NCBI GenBank assembly: GCA_949474265.1
Contig: CASXBC010000007.1
Coordinates: 1-43,358 of the forward strand
DNA from: an uncultured bacterium
Lineage (GTDB): Bacteria; Bacillota; Clostridia; Christensenellales; UBA1242
Direction: 5' to 3'
Length of the DNA stretch: 43,358 nt
Position 1 is the first letter of the stretch. Each line of letters starts with the position of its first letter. Below the pieces are notes generated by a model. That model was given only the letters and a program-made list of their open reading frames with translations, did not search any database and was not told where the DNA came from. Made by a program: the position numbers and the translations under genes. This document shows, piece after piece, positions 10,010 through 19,414 of this stretch.

Positions 10010-10326
10010 TAAAAAACTTAAAGACGTTTGAGAAAAGACACGATTTTGCATTTTGGATTTTCAGAGAGTCGCTGCTATGGTGAAAGGCGACATGAAGGAT
10101 GTAAAATTATCACTTTTCGAGTTGCTTCCCGAGCAGCTGTGGTGCCTTCTATTTTGAAAACTCTTCATTCAAGAAAGTTTGAAAAAATATTGAAGTTGAA
10201 GACGGTTATGTTAGGCGGAGACGGTGGCTTCCCGTAAGCAAAGCAGGTGTGTGTTGGCACACTGAAAGTTTACAAGTGGTAGAAAGCCTTGGGGGTTCTT
10301 GTAACTTTCAAGGATTTTTTGTTTTT
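10010..10326 (+). ncRNA. T-box riboswitch leader of ileS (isoleucine)
   Basis: AGAGAGTCGC...GCGAC distal stem; putative specifier ATC at 10109-10111; antiterminator GTTTACAAG[TGGT...]AGCC-TTGGG-GGTT-CTTGTAAC competing with an intrinsic terminator just before ileS. Confidence 0.85.
10287..10326 (+). terminator. Attenuator terminator in ileS T-box leader
   Basis: CCTTGGGGGTT-CTTGT-AACTTTCAAGG (11 bp incl. G-U) followed by ATTTTTTGTTTTT. Confidence 0.85.
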
Positions 10327-10342
10327 AAGGAGAAAAGGTAAA

Positions 10343-13300
10343 ATGAAGAAAGAACAATCAATGCCAAATTTTGTGGAAATGGAAAAAGGTGTTTTAAATT
10401 TTTGGAATGAAAAACAAATATTTGAAAAGCTAAAAGACAAAAACAAAAAGACAGGCAAATATTTTGCAACCTTAGATGGTCCTATCACAGCCAATTATGT
10501 CATGGGGTTGCATCATGCCTATGGCAGAACTTACAAAGACACTATGATAAAGTATCAGGCTATGAAAGGCTGTGATATGCACTATCAAAACGGTTTTGAT
10601 GCACATGGGCTTCCTATTGAACTTCGTGTTGAAGGCGAACTTGGTCTTAATAGTAAGAGAGAAATTGAAAAATATGGCATTGATAAATTTGTTGAGCAGT
10701 GCTTGAATACTGTAGATAAATACTCTACTTTACAAACAGAATCATCAAAAAGACTTGGTCAATGGATGAATTGGGATGATAGCTATTTTACAAATAGTGA
10801 TAATAACATCACTGCTATTTGGCATTTTTTGAAAAAGTGTCAAGATAAAGGTTGGTTGTCGCTTGCTTACAGACCAATGCCTTGGTGTACACGTTGTGGG
10901 ACAAGTCTTTCAGAACACGAAATGAGTGATGCAGATGCTTACAAGGATGTAACATGTTTGGCTATATTTTTTAAATGTCCTATTCTCAACACAAACAATG
11001 ACATTTTGGTTTGGACAACAACTCCTTGGACTCTCTCATCAAATGTTGCAGTTGCTGTAAATCCAGAAATGAATTACAACATAGTTAAAGTTAAATCAAG
11101 TGAAAGAAATCTCATTGTGCTTCAAGATGCTATGAAAGTTCTTAAGGATGATGTGGTTGAAGTTTTGAAAACTGTTAAGGGCAGTGAACTTGTTGGTCAA
11201 ACGTATGAGACATGTTTTCCAGAATTTGAAGAACAAAATTTTGAACATAAAATTGTGGCTTGGGATGCTGTTGATGCAACTGAGGGAAGTGGTGCTGTTC
11301 ACATTGCTCCAGGCTGTGGTGCAGAGGACTTTGAGCTTGGCAAAAGACTTGGACTTAAAAATATTATACCGATTGATGAGGCTGGTCATTTCTATCAAAA
11401 TTTTGGTGTTTTAAGTGGTTTGGATGCAAACACTGATGAAACTCGTGATTTTGTTTTCTCACTTATGAATGAAAGGAAGAAAACTTATTATACACATAAA
11501 TATACACATAGATATCCTCATTGTTGGAGATGTAAACATCCACTTCTTTTCAGACTTGTTGAACAGTGGGTAATCAAAATGGATGAAATAAGACCACAGC
11601 TTATTAAGGCTATTGATGAGGTGGAATTTCAACCTGATTTCATGAAAAAAAGAATGTTTGATTGGCTCAACAATATGGGAGATTGGGCAATTTCACGTTC
11701 AAGATATTATGGAATCCCTTTGCCATTTTATCCTTGCAAAAAGTGTGGAAAAGTTACTGTTGTTGGAAGTTTGGAAGAACTTGAAAAACTTTCAAGCAAA
11801 GCTGAGGTGGAGTCTCTTCCACATATTCATAGACCATACATTGACAAGATTGAAGTTACATGTCCTCATTGTGGAGAAAAAGTTGAGAGAATAAAAGAGG
11901 TTGGAGATTGTTGGCTTGATGCCGGAATTACTCCATTTTCAACAAATAAATATTTCTCAGATAAGGCATTTTTTGAAAAGAATTTCCCTGCAGAGTGCGT
12001 TATTGAAGGGAAGGAACAAATAAGACTATGGTTTTATTCTTTGCTTGTCATGAGTGTTGTGCTTGAAGGTAAAGCTCCATACAAAAAGATTTCTACAAAT
12101 CCAATGCTTCTCGCTCAAGACGGCAAAAAGCTTTCAAAATCAAGCCCAAACAACATTCCGCTTGACATTGTGTTTAATGAAATTGGTGCAGATATTGTTA
12201 GATATAATTTTGTAAATACTCCACTCATTAATGATGTTAAGTTTGGTAGAGAGACTTGTGATGAAGTTAGAAGAAAGCTTTTGGGACTTTGGAATGCCTA
12301 TATCTTTATCAACACTTATGCTTGTATTGATAAGCCTGACTTGTCAGATTATCAACCAAATGCAGAGCAGTTGTCATTTGTTGATAGATGGCTTATTAAC
12401 CGTGTGAATGAATTTGCAATGAATGCTGACAAGGCATATTCACATCAAAACTTTGGTTTAGTTGCAAAAGATTTTGAAGTTTTGGTTGATGAGTTGACAA
12501 ATTGGTATATTCGAAACAACAGAAGAAGATTTTATAAAAGTGAAAATGGAACAGACAAACTCAACGCTTATTTTTGCCTTAATTATGCAATTAAGAATAT
12601 TGCAATGGTTATGTTTCCGGTTATCCCATTTTTCAGTGAATATTTGTGGCAAAATTGTGTGAGAGAACTTGATAAAAATGCTGAGGAAAGTGTTGCACTT
12701 TTTGGCTTTAAACTTTGTGAATGTCAAGTGGAAGATATTGGATTTACACAGATAACTGATTTGGCTAGAGATATTATGTCAACAGCTCAAAGGCTTAGAA
12801 ATGAAAATCAAATCAAGGTTAAACAACCTCTCAGAAAGATGTATGTTGGTGGAAGTGGAAACATTGATGCTGTTTTGAGAGAAATGGGTGACATAATAAA
12901 AGACGAACTTAACATCAAAGAGATTGAATGTGTGAGTGATGATAGCAAATTTAATGATGAATATTTGTCAGTAAACTTCAAAAAAGCTGGAGCTGTGCTT
13001 AAGGGGGATGTTCAAAAACTTAAGAGTGCTTTAAGTGAACTTTCGCAGGAAGAGAATGACAAAGTTATGGCTGGCTACAAAGCAGGAAAGGTGACAGTTG
13101 GAGAGTTTAAAGATTTGGATAGTGAACTTTTCAATCTTGAAAAGAAACCAAAACAAGATTTTGTCATTGCTCATGAAAACGGAAACACTGTTGTGCTTGA
13201 CATAACTTTGGATGATGAGCTTATTAAGGAAGGGCTTTATCGTGAGTTTGTCAGAAGTTTGCAAGTTTTAAGAAAGGATGCAGATTTTGCTATTGACCAA

Positions 13301-13492
13301 AGAATTTATGCTTATATTGAAGTTTCAAATGATGAACTTGCTCAAATGGTGTTTGAATTTAAGGATAAAATCAAACAAGAAGTCTTGATTTTGAGAATGG
13401 TCGAGCTTGAAGATATGAAAAATCCAGATATTGAAAGGATTGTTGAAATTGGCAGTGGCACTGTTATTGTTAAATTTAAAGGCAGTTTATAG
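10343..13492 (+). CDS. ileS: Isoleucyl-tRNA synthetase
   Basis: GPITANYVMGLHHAYGRTYKD, DAHGLPIE, DGKKLSKSSPN (KMSKS-like); Zn-binding Cys pairs; preceded by T-box. ORF-track start 10289 lies in the terminator; start set at ATG 10343. Confidence 0.97.
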   Translation: MKKEQSMPNFVEMEKGVLNFWNEKQIFEKLKDKNKKTGKYFATLDGPITANYVMGLHHAYGRTYKDTMIKYQAMKGCDMHYQNGFDAHGLPIELRVEGELGLNSKREIEKYGIDKFVEQCLNTVDKYSTLQTESSKRLGQWMNWDDSYFTNSDNNITAIWHFLKKCQDKGWLSLAYRPMPWCTRCGTSLSEHEMSDADAYKDVTCLAIFFKCPILNTNNDILVWTTTPWTLSSNVAVAVNPEMNYNIVKVKSSERNLIVLQDAMKVLKDDVVEVLKTVKGSELVGQTYETCFPEFEEQNFEHKIVAWDAVDATEGSGAVHIAPGCGAEDFELGKRLGLKNIIPIDEAGHFYQNFGVLSGLDANTDETRDFVFSLMNERKKTYYTHKYTHRYPHCWRCKHPLLFRLVEQWVIKMDEIRPQLIKAIDEVEFQPDFMKKRMFDWLNNMGDWAISRSRYYGIPLPFYPCKKCGKVTVVGSLEELEKLSSKAEVESLPHIHRPYIDKIEVTCPHCGEKVERIKEVGDCWLDAGITPFSTNKYFSDKAFFEKNFPAECVIEGKEQIRLWFYSLLVMSVVLEGKAPYKKISTNPMLLAQDGKKLSKSSPNNIPLDIVFNEIGADIVRYNFVNTPLINDVKFGRETCDEVRRKLLGLWNAYIFINTYACIDKPDLSDYQPNAEQLSFVDRWLINRVNEFAMNADKAYSHQNFGLVAKDFEVLVDELTNWYIRNNRRRFYKSENGTDKLNAYFCLNYAIKNIAMVMFPVIPFFSEYLWQNCVRELDKNAEESVALFGFKLCECQVEDIGFTQITDLARDIMSTAQRLRNENQIKVKQPLRKMYVGGSGNIDAVLREMGDIIKDELNIKEIECVSDDSKFNDEYLSVNFKKAGAVLKGDVQKLKSALSELSQEENDKVMAGYKAGKVTVGEFKDLDSELFNLEKKPKQDFVIAHENGNTVVLDITLDDELIKEGLYREFVRSLQVLRKDADFAIDQRIYAYIEVSNDELAQMVFEFKDKIKQEVLILRMVELEDMKNPDIERIVEIGSGTVIVKFKGSL

Positions 13493-13501
13493 GAGTTTGA
13501 T

Positions 13502-14344
13502 ATGAGAATTGCTGGTAGTTGGAAAGATTATGAGGTCATAGCAACCGGTGATGGTGAAAAATTGGAGTCTTGGGCAGGGATAACCCTTCTTCGCCCAGAC
13601 CCACAAGTCATCTGGCACAAAAAACGTGATTTTAGAAAGGGTGTGGATGCTTTTTACACTCGAAAAGATGGTGGTGGACTTTGGCATTACAACAAACAAA
13701 TCCCAGAGCAATGGACTATTGATTGGAAAAATCTTAAGTTTATTGTTAAACCTATGGGGTTTAAGCATACAGGTATTTTTCCAGAACAAGCAACCAATTG
13801 GGAGTTTATGAGCGAGCTTATAAAAAACGCAGGAAGAGAAATTAAGGTGTTAAACCTCTTTGCTTACACAGGCGGAGCTTCTGTTGTTTGCTCAAAAGCA
13901 GGTGCAATTGTGACTCATGTTGATGCTAGTAAGGGAATGGTTGAACGTGCAAAAGAAAATGCTAAATTAAATGGCATTTCAAACATTCGCTTTATTGTTG
14001 ATGATTGTGGGAAATTTATTGAAAGAGAGGTTCGTAGAGGAAATTTCTATGATGCTATCATTATGGACCCACCGAGCTATGGCAGAGGCCCTAGTGGCGA
14101 AATGTGGAAGCTTGAGGATAATCTTGCTGACTTTGTTGAACTTTGCAAAAAAGTTGTTTCAGAAAAACCACTTTTTGTGCTTATCAACTCTTACACAACA
14201 GGGCTTCAACCAACGGTTATTGCAAATATTTTGAAAAGTGTTTTTGGAAATGAAAATGTTGAAGCAGATGAGATTGGTTTGCCAACAAAAGAAGGGCTTG
14301 TTTTGCCTTGTGGGGCAACGGGAGTAAAAATATGGAAAAATTAG
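13502..14344 (+). CDS. Class I SAM-dependent rRNA methyltransferase (RlmI/RlmK-like)
   Basis: VLNLFAYTGGASVVCSKAGAIVTHVDASKGMVERAKENAKLNG and DPPSYGRG motifs. Confidence 0.85.
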   Translation: MRIAGSWKDYEVIATGDGEKLESWAGITLLRPDPQVIWHKKRDFRKGVDAFYTRKDGGGLWHYNKQIPEQWTIDWKNLKFIVKPMGFKHTGIFPEQATNWEFMSELIKNAGREIKVLNLFAYTGGASVVCSKAGAIVTHVDASKGMVERAKENAKLNGISNIRFIVDDCGKFIEREVRRGNFYDAIIMDPPSYGRGPSGEMWKLEDNLADFVELCKKVVSEKPLFVLINSYTTGLQPTVIANILKSVFGNENVEADEIGLPTKEGLVLPCGATGVKIWKN

Positions 14345-15030
14345 ATGTGTTGTATGAGGATAATCAGATAGTTGTAGTTTTGAAACCTCATAATGTGCCT
14401 AGTGTGGCAGATGAAAGCAATGATTTAGACATGCTTTCAAGGGTTAAGGCTTTTGTAAAAGAAAAATACAACAAAGAGGGAGAGGCATTTATTGGACTTG
14501 TGCATAGACTTGACCGTCCAACAGGAGGTATTATGGTTTTTGCTAGAAATTCAAAATCCGCAAAAAGACTCTCTGAGCAGTTTCAAACTCATTCTGTAGA
14601 AAAGACCTATTATGCTATTGTAAATGGTGTTGTCAAAAATAAGACAGGACACTTGTTAAATTATTTAAAGAAAAATGAAAAAGAAAACATTGTTAAGATT
14701 GTTCCTATGTCAGAAGCTGGTGCAAAAAAGGCGGAACTTGTTTACAATTATTTAGAGGATGATGGTAAAGTAAGCTTGGTTGAAGTGAAAATTATGACAG
14801 GCAGAAGTCATCAAATAAGGTTGCAAATGGCAAATGTTGGACATAGTCTTGTTGGAGATGTAAAATATGGAAAAGAAAAGGGGCGAACATCCAATCTTGG
14901 ACTTTGGGCTGGTAAGCTTTCTTTTGAGCATCCAACGACAAAGCAAAGAATGGTTTTTGTTGCTTGCCCAGACAAAGAAGTTTCTCCATGGAACAAATTT
15001 AATATGGAAAAATATTTGACTTATTTTTAA
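14332..15030 (+). CDS. RluA-family pseudouridine synthase
   Basis: GLVHRLDRPTGGIMVFARNSKSAKRLSEQF motif; start trimmed to 14332, overlapping the upstream stop. Confidence 0.92.
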   Translation: MEKLDVLYEDNQIVVVLKPHNVPSVADESNDLDMLSRVKAFVKEKYNKEGEAFIGLVHRLDRPTGGIMVFARNSKSAKRLSEQFQTHSVEKTYYAIVNGVVKNKTGHLLNYLKKNEKENIVKIVPMSEAGAKKAELVYNYLEDDGKVSLVEVKIMTGRSHQIRLQMANVGHSLVGDVKYGKEKGRTSNLGLWAGKLSFEHPTTKQRMVFVACPDKEVSPWNKFNMEKYLTYF

Positions 15031-15108
15031 AATTAATTTTTAAGAATATAAACTATTAAAAAGACTAACTAAATAAATTTTTATTAATAATGTTAATGGA
15101 GGTCTCTC

Positions 15109-16884
15109 ATGAAAGAGCGTAGTGAAATTGAAGAAAAATACAAATGGGATTTGACAAAATTTTGTGCAAATGATGAAAACTTTTATGAGAGATTGAAGAA
15201 GGTAGAAAGTCAAATTGGTGTTTTCAAGAAATATGAAGGCAAACTTTCTGACGATAAACTTTTGTTTGAATGCTTAGAGAAGGAAATTCAGATTATTCAA
15301 GAGTTTTCGCTGATAGCAATTTATGCACAATTGAGGCTTTGTGAAAATAATGCTGATAGAGTGGCAAATGAGATGAATGAAAAACTTTCTTTTGTTTCTG
15401 CAAAGTTTTCAAACGAGACAGCATATATTGTTGTTGAAATAAGCAAGTTTAGTGATGCAAAACTTAAGGCTCTTCAAGAAAACAAGAAGTTTAAAAATTA
15501 TAAAAGATATTTTGAAGCTATTTTAAGGGATAAGAAGCACACTCTAAGCAAATCTGAAGAGTTGCTTTTGTCACGTCTTTCAGAGTGTATGGGTGGTGAC
15601 AGCGACAATTATGACAAATTTGTTGATGTTGACATGAATTTTGATGCGATTTTGGATGAAAAAGGTAAGTCGCATGAATTAAATCAAGCAAATTTTCAAG
15701 AATATAGAGAAAGCAAGGATAGAACTTTAAGAAAAAATGCTTATATTGGCATGATGGGCAAGTTTGGAGAGTTTATCAATTTTCTATCTACCAATTATAT
15801 CAACAATGTCAAAGAAGATTGTGTTTTGGCAAAGGTGAGAAAGCATAAAAGTGCTTTGTCTGCATCAATTTTTAATGAGGAAGCAAGCGAGGAAGTTTAT
15901 AAACTTTTAATAAAAAAAGTAAAAGAAAATGTTTCGCTTGGACATGAATATTTTGAGCTTAAAAGAAAGATGTTGGGGCTTTCAAAGTTTGCAGTCTATG
16001 ACAATTTTGCACCTGTTGTGAGTGGTTTGAGTAAAAAATACACTTATGAAGAGGCTATTGAGCTAATCAAAGAGGCTGTTTCTGCTTTGGGGGAAGATTA
16101 TGTAAATTTGGTTGAAAGGGCCAAGAATGAAAGATGGATTGATGTCTATCCAAACAAAAATAAAGATAGTGGAGCTTTTTCAAACGGAACATATGGTGCG
16201 ACCCCTGTTATATTGACAAACTTTACAGGCAATTTGGAAAGTGTCTTTACTCTTGCACATGAGTTGGGGCATACAATTCACACTTATCTTTCAAATGAAA
16301 ATCAACCAATTCAAACTTGCGATTATGTGATTTTTGTTGCAGAAGTTGCCAGCAATGTAAACGAAATGTTGCTTTTGTCTTATTTGCTTTCAAAGGCAAA
16401 AGGCAAAAAAGAAAAAATATATTATTATGACCATTTCTTGAATCAAGTTAAATCATCAATATTTAGACAGACTATGTTTGCAGAATTTGAACAGTTTGCA
16501 CATGAGGAATATGAAAAAGAAAATCCGCTTTCTGCAGAGCTTTTATGCGACAAATATAAAGAGTTGAATGATTTTTATTTTGGTGAAAAAGTAGAACAAC
16601 TTGATGTAATGAAATATGAATGGGCGAGGATACCTCATTTTTATCGCAGTTTCTATGTTTATAAGTATGCTACAGGGCTTATCTGTGCAATTAAGATTGC
16701 AAACTCTTTGCTCTCGGTAAGTGGTTTTGAAAAGAAGTATCTTAAGTTTTTGTCAGCGGGTTGCTCAAAAGACCCTATCTCTTTGTTGAAGATTGCAGAT
16801 TGTGACCTTAGCAAAGAAGAGACCTTTGATGAGGCTTTTGAAGTTTGCAGAGATTTTACAAACAAGTGGGCAGAACTTCTTTAG
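15109..16884 (+). CDS. pepF: Oligoendopeptidase F (M3 family)
   Basis: LAHELGHTIHTYLS zinc motif; FTGNLESVFTLAHE; SD ggagg. Confidence 0.94.
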   Translation: MKERSEIEEKYKWDLTKFCANDENFYERLKKVESQIGVFKKYEGKLSDDKLLFECLEKEIQIIQEFSLIAIYAQLRLCENNADRVANEMNEKLSFVSAKFSNETAYIVVEISKFSDAKLKALQENKKFKNYKRYFEAILRDKKHTLSKSEELLLSRLSECMGGDSDNYDKFVDVDMNFDAILDEKGKSHELNQANFQEYRESKDRTLRKNAYIGMMGKFGEFINFLSTNYINNVKEDCVLAKVRKHKSALSASIFNEEASEEVYKLLIKKVKENVSLGHEYFELKRKMLGLSKFAVYDNFAPVVSGLSKKYTYEEAIELIKEAVSALGEDYVNLVERAKNERWIDVYPNKNKDSGAFSNGTYGATPVILTNFTGNLESVFTLAHELGHTIHTYLSNENQPIQTCDYVIFVAEVASNVNEMLLLSYLLSKAKGKKEKIYYYDHFLNQVKSSIFRQTMFAEFEQFAHEEYEKENPLSAELLCDKYKELNDFYFGEKVEQLDVMKYEWARIPHFYRSFYVYKYATGLICAIKIANSLLSVSGFEKKYLKFLSAGCSKDPISLLKIADCDLSKEETFDEAFEVCRDFTNKWAELL

Positions 16885-17016
16885 GATTAAATCTGTTAAG
16901 AACTAATGTATAAATATTCATATTTATGAATAAGTATAACAGTATTATGCTAGGTGTTATGTCATAAAATGTTCATATTTTAGCAAATGTGTTTATAAAT
17001 ATTCATTTGAAAATTG

Positions 17017-17047
17017 AAAAAACCACCTTAATTTTGGTGGTTTTTTT
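17017..17047. terminator. Bidirectional intrinsic terminator
   Basis: AAAAAACCACC-TTAATTTT-GGTGGTTTTTTT between convergent genes. Confidence 0.85.
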
Positions 17048-17075
17048 ATGGAAATTGTCTTTAATGTTTGTTTTG

Positions 17076-17261
17076 TCAATTGCAGTTTTTTGCTAATAAA
17101 AAGCCTATTGCAAAATAAAGGAGACTGCATTCATCAATAAGGATTCCGCCATGGCATTTAGGGGGACAATGCGGTTGGCGACAACAATCATGACCGCAGC
17201 AGTTTCCGCATGGACGCAAATCTTGACAACAACCGTTTCGATACTGTGTTGAGTAATACAT
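17076..17261 (-). CDS. Small Cys-rich protein (61 aa, 11 Cys) with hydrophobic C-terminal segment
   Basis: MYYSTQYRNGCCQDLRPCGNCCGHDCCRQPHCPPKCHGG...SLLYFAIGFLLAKNCN; GGAGG SD before the internal ATG favours 17261 over 17276. Confidence 0.7.
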   Translation of the reverse strand: MYYSTQYRNGCCQDLRPCGNCCGHDCCRQPHCPPKCHGGILIDECSLLYFAIGFLLAKNCN

Positions 17262-17313
17262 TTTCTTTGCCTCCATTCTCAGTGTATGTTGTGCTTAGAA
17301 AAGTGTGAAAAAG

Positions 17314-17337
17314 AAAAAGTAGACTAGCTACTTTTTT
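17314..17337 (-). terminator. Intrinsic terminator overlapping SDR stop codon
   Basis: AAAAAGTAG-ACTAG-CTACTTTTT stem, A/T tracts both sides. Confidence 0.6.
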
Positions 17338-18121
17338 TGTTTTCCTTTATATATAACAATTTTGTTGTGGCTTTATCCATAATCTTGACTGAAAACATTT
17401 TTCTTATTATATTTAAGAACTTGTATTCATTGCCAACAATATATCTTGGTTTAAGCTTTTTCTTTTCACAAATTTTGTAAATTCTCTTTGCCGCTTTGTC
17501 AAGAGACATACGTCTTTTTTCTGTCTTTTCAGTTGGTTCTGTAGAGAGTTTGACCGAATTTCCATATCTTTCATTGGTTTGATAGTCTTTTATGCGGTTG
17601 TTTGAAAAATTTGTTTTAATATCACATGGACAGATGGAGGTGACTTGCAAGTTTGTTTCTGAAAGTTCCATTTTCAAACTTCTTGCAAAACTGTCAACAG
17701 CGGCCTTGCTTGCACAATAATATGCTTTGAATGGCACAGGGAAGATTGCTGTTGCAGAAGATATGACAATTATTTTTCCGTCCTTTCTCATTTTTGGAAT
17801 GGCATATTTGCAGGCATTTGTTGTGCCAAAAAAGTTTACATCAAATTGTTTTTTCGCAGTTTTTTCATCAATGAGTTCTGTCGCACCACTGATGCCATAA
17901 CCAGCACAGGTGATAAGCATATCGATTTCGCCATGGTTTTTGTAAATTTCGTCAAATGAAGCTTTAAGTTTTTTGTCATCAGAAACATCAACAGCATAAT
18001 CAGAACTTGTCCTAGAAATATCAATAACAATATCTCCAATCTTTTCAAAAATATTTTTGAGAGCAAGACCAATTCCGCTTGTTGCTCCTGTGATAACAAT
18101 AATTCTTTTTTCTATCCTCAT
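17324..18121 (-). CDS. SDR-family NAD(P)-dependent oxidoreductase
   Basis: IVITGATSGIGLA Rossmann motif, YYCASKAAVDSFARSLKMEL catalytic YxxxK; start trimmed to MRIEKR with SD gagg. Confidence 0.93.
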   Translation of the reverse strand: MRIEKRIIVITGATSGIGLALKNIFEKIGDIVIDISRTSSDYAVDVSDDKKLKASFDEIYKNHGEIDMLITCAGYGISGATELIDEKTAKKQFDVNFFGTTNACKYAIPKMRKDGKIIVISSATAIFPVPFKAYYCASKAAVDSFARSLKMELSETNLQVTSICPCDIKTNFSNNRIKDYQTNERYGNSVKLSTEPTEKTEKRRMSLDKAAKRIYKICEKKKLKPRYIVGNEYKFLNIIRKMFSVKIMDKATTKLLYIKENKKSS

Positions 18122-18183
18122 AAAATCCTCACTTTTTACTTTCATAGTGATTTTAATATAAAATTTTAAAATTTCAAAATAAT

Positions 18184-18212
18184 TTGACATTGTTTTTACA
18201 TAATGATATTAT
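18184..18212 (+). promoter_or_regulatory. Sigma-A promoter for SHOCT gene (TTGACA-N17-TATTAT)
   Basis: Consensus -35, 17-bp spacer. Confidence 0.65.
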
Positions 18213-18261
18213 TGATACAAATTAATTTGAAAAATTTAATTTTAATTTGGAGTTTGTAATT

Positions 18262-18794
18262 ATGTATATGAATAGAAATAAGCGTTATCTAATTATGGCG
18301 TCTGCAATACTTAATTTAATAAGTATTGTCATTAATTTGGCTTCATCAATTGTTGCAATTGTTAAGCCGGAATTTTTGACAAAATATCAGGACTACTACT
18401 ATATTTTTGGTTATTCAACCAATATTGTATTTGTGGTTTTCTCTTTTGCTGTTGGGCTTGTTGCTAGCGTGCTTCTTCTCTATTCAATCAGAAATAAAGG
18501 TAAGTATTTTAGAACATCTTATGGTGTTATATAACAGGCTTTATCATTATGGTTGTTTGTGGTGGATGGCTTGCATGGCTTCTTCTCTTCATTTCTGCTT
18601 TTGTGCCTGATATTGTTGTCATTAATGACAAAGCAGAGCTTAGAAGAGAGGCAAAACAGGAAGAAAAAGAAGAGGTTTTGCGTGACAAAGCTTACGAGCT
18701 TAAAAAATCAAAAATTGAGGAACTCAAAAAACTTAGAGATTCTGGTGCTATCACAGAAGAAGAATACAAAGAAAAACTTTTTGAATTGTTGTGA
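18262..18794 (+). pseudogene. SHOCT-domain membrane protein, split by apparent frameshift near 18528-18534
   Basis: Two collinear ORFs (18262..18534, 18549..18794); C-terminal SKIEELKKLRDSGAITEEEYKEKLFELL is a SHOCT motif; removing one TA from GTTATATAACA gives YGVITGFIIMVVCGGW. Confidence 0.7.
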
Positions 18795-18800
18795 TAATGA

Positions 18801-18828
18801 AAAACTGAGGCTGTTACCTCAGTTTTTT
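18801..18828 (+). terminator. Intrinsic terminator
   Basis: AAAACTGAGG-CTGTTA-CCTCAGTTTTTT. Confidence 0.85.
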
Positions 18829-18885
18829 AGTTGTTCAATTTAATTTTGATAAAATCTTTTTAATTTCCTAATCAAGCAAAGGGGG

Positions 18886-19332
18886 CTAGCTTTTTCTGTT
18901 TTGCTTAAAAAATTTAGTAAGTAGTTTTGCACAGCTTTCTTGATATTCTTCAAGTTGTTGAAATTCACATTTGTGATTAAGTCTGTTTGATGTGAGTATT
19001 TTTTCAAAGAGGTGGTCACTGCTTGTCCTGTCATTTGCTCCAAAATAAACTTTTTTTATTCTGGCATTTGCTAATGCACCAGCACACATAGGGCAGGGCT
19101 CAAGCGTAACATACATTTCGCAGTTTTCAAGTCTCCAGCTTTTTAGTTTTTTGCAAGCTTTGTTGATTGCAATTATTTCTGCGTGATGAAGAGCATTTTT
19201 GGTTTTTTCACGCTTATTAAAGCCAGATGAAATTATTTTTCCATCCAAAACAATAACGGCACCAATAGGTACTTCATTTTTTGAAAATGCCTTATTTGCA
19301 TTCTCTATTGCTTTTTCCATAAACATATTCAT
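18886..19332 (-). CDS. tadA: tRNA adenosine(34) deaminase
   Basis: HHAEIIAINKA and PCPMCAGA deaminase motifs; NEVPIGAVIV. Confidence 0.94.
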   Translation of the reverse strand: MNMFMEKAIENANKAFSKNEVPIGAVIVLDGKIISSGFNKREKTKNALHHAEIIAINKACKKLKSWRLENCEMYVTLEPCPMCAGALANARIKKVYFGANDRTSSDHLFEKILTSNRLNHKCEFQQLEEYQESCAKLLTKFFKQNRKS

Positions 19333-19339
19333 ATTTGAT

Positions 19340-19368
19340 ATTTTAAAGAAATTTTTGTTGTTTGTCTA
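19340..19368 (-). promoter_or_regulatory. Promoter of tadA (TAGACA-N17-TAAAAT), predicted leaderless
   Basis: -10 ends 7 nt before the ATG at 19332. Confidence 0.6.
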
Positions 19369-19378
19369 GCAGAATTGG

Positions 19379-19407
19379 TTGTGTTTTAAAAAAAATTATG
19401 CTATTAT
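19379..19407 (+). promoter_or_regulatory. Promoter of CPBP gene (TTGTGT-N17-TATTAT), predicted leaderless
   Basis: -10 ends 7 nt before the ATG at 19415. Confidence 0.5.
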
Positions 19408-19414
19408 TCTCAGT

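Noticed and set aside
10211-10236. GGTGGCTTCCCG as the T-box sequence
   Set aside because: TGGC would need a GCCA tRNA end; the TGGT at 10277-10280 lies in the antiterminator that competes with the terminator and fits better.
10028-10237. 69-aa plus-strand ORF upstream of ileS
   Set aside because: Overlaps stem I and downstream elements of the T-box leader; no conserved protein motif.
16915-16932. TATTCAT-ATTT-ATGAATA inverted repeat
   Set aside because: In an AT-rich convergent intergenic region downstream of both genes; likely chance or a weak 3' structure.
18528-18551. Programmed ribosomal frameshift in the SHOCT gene
   Set aside because: No slippery heptamer or fitting tRNA re-pairing at GTT ATA TAA; mutation or assembly error is simpler.
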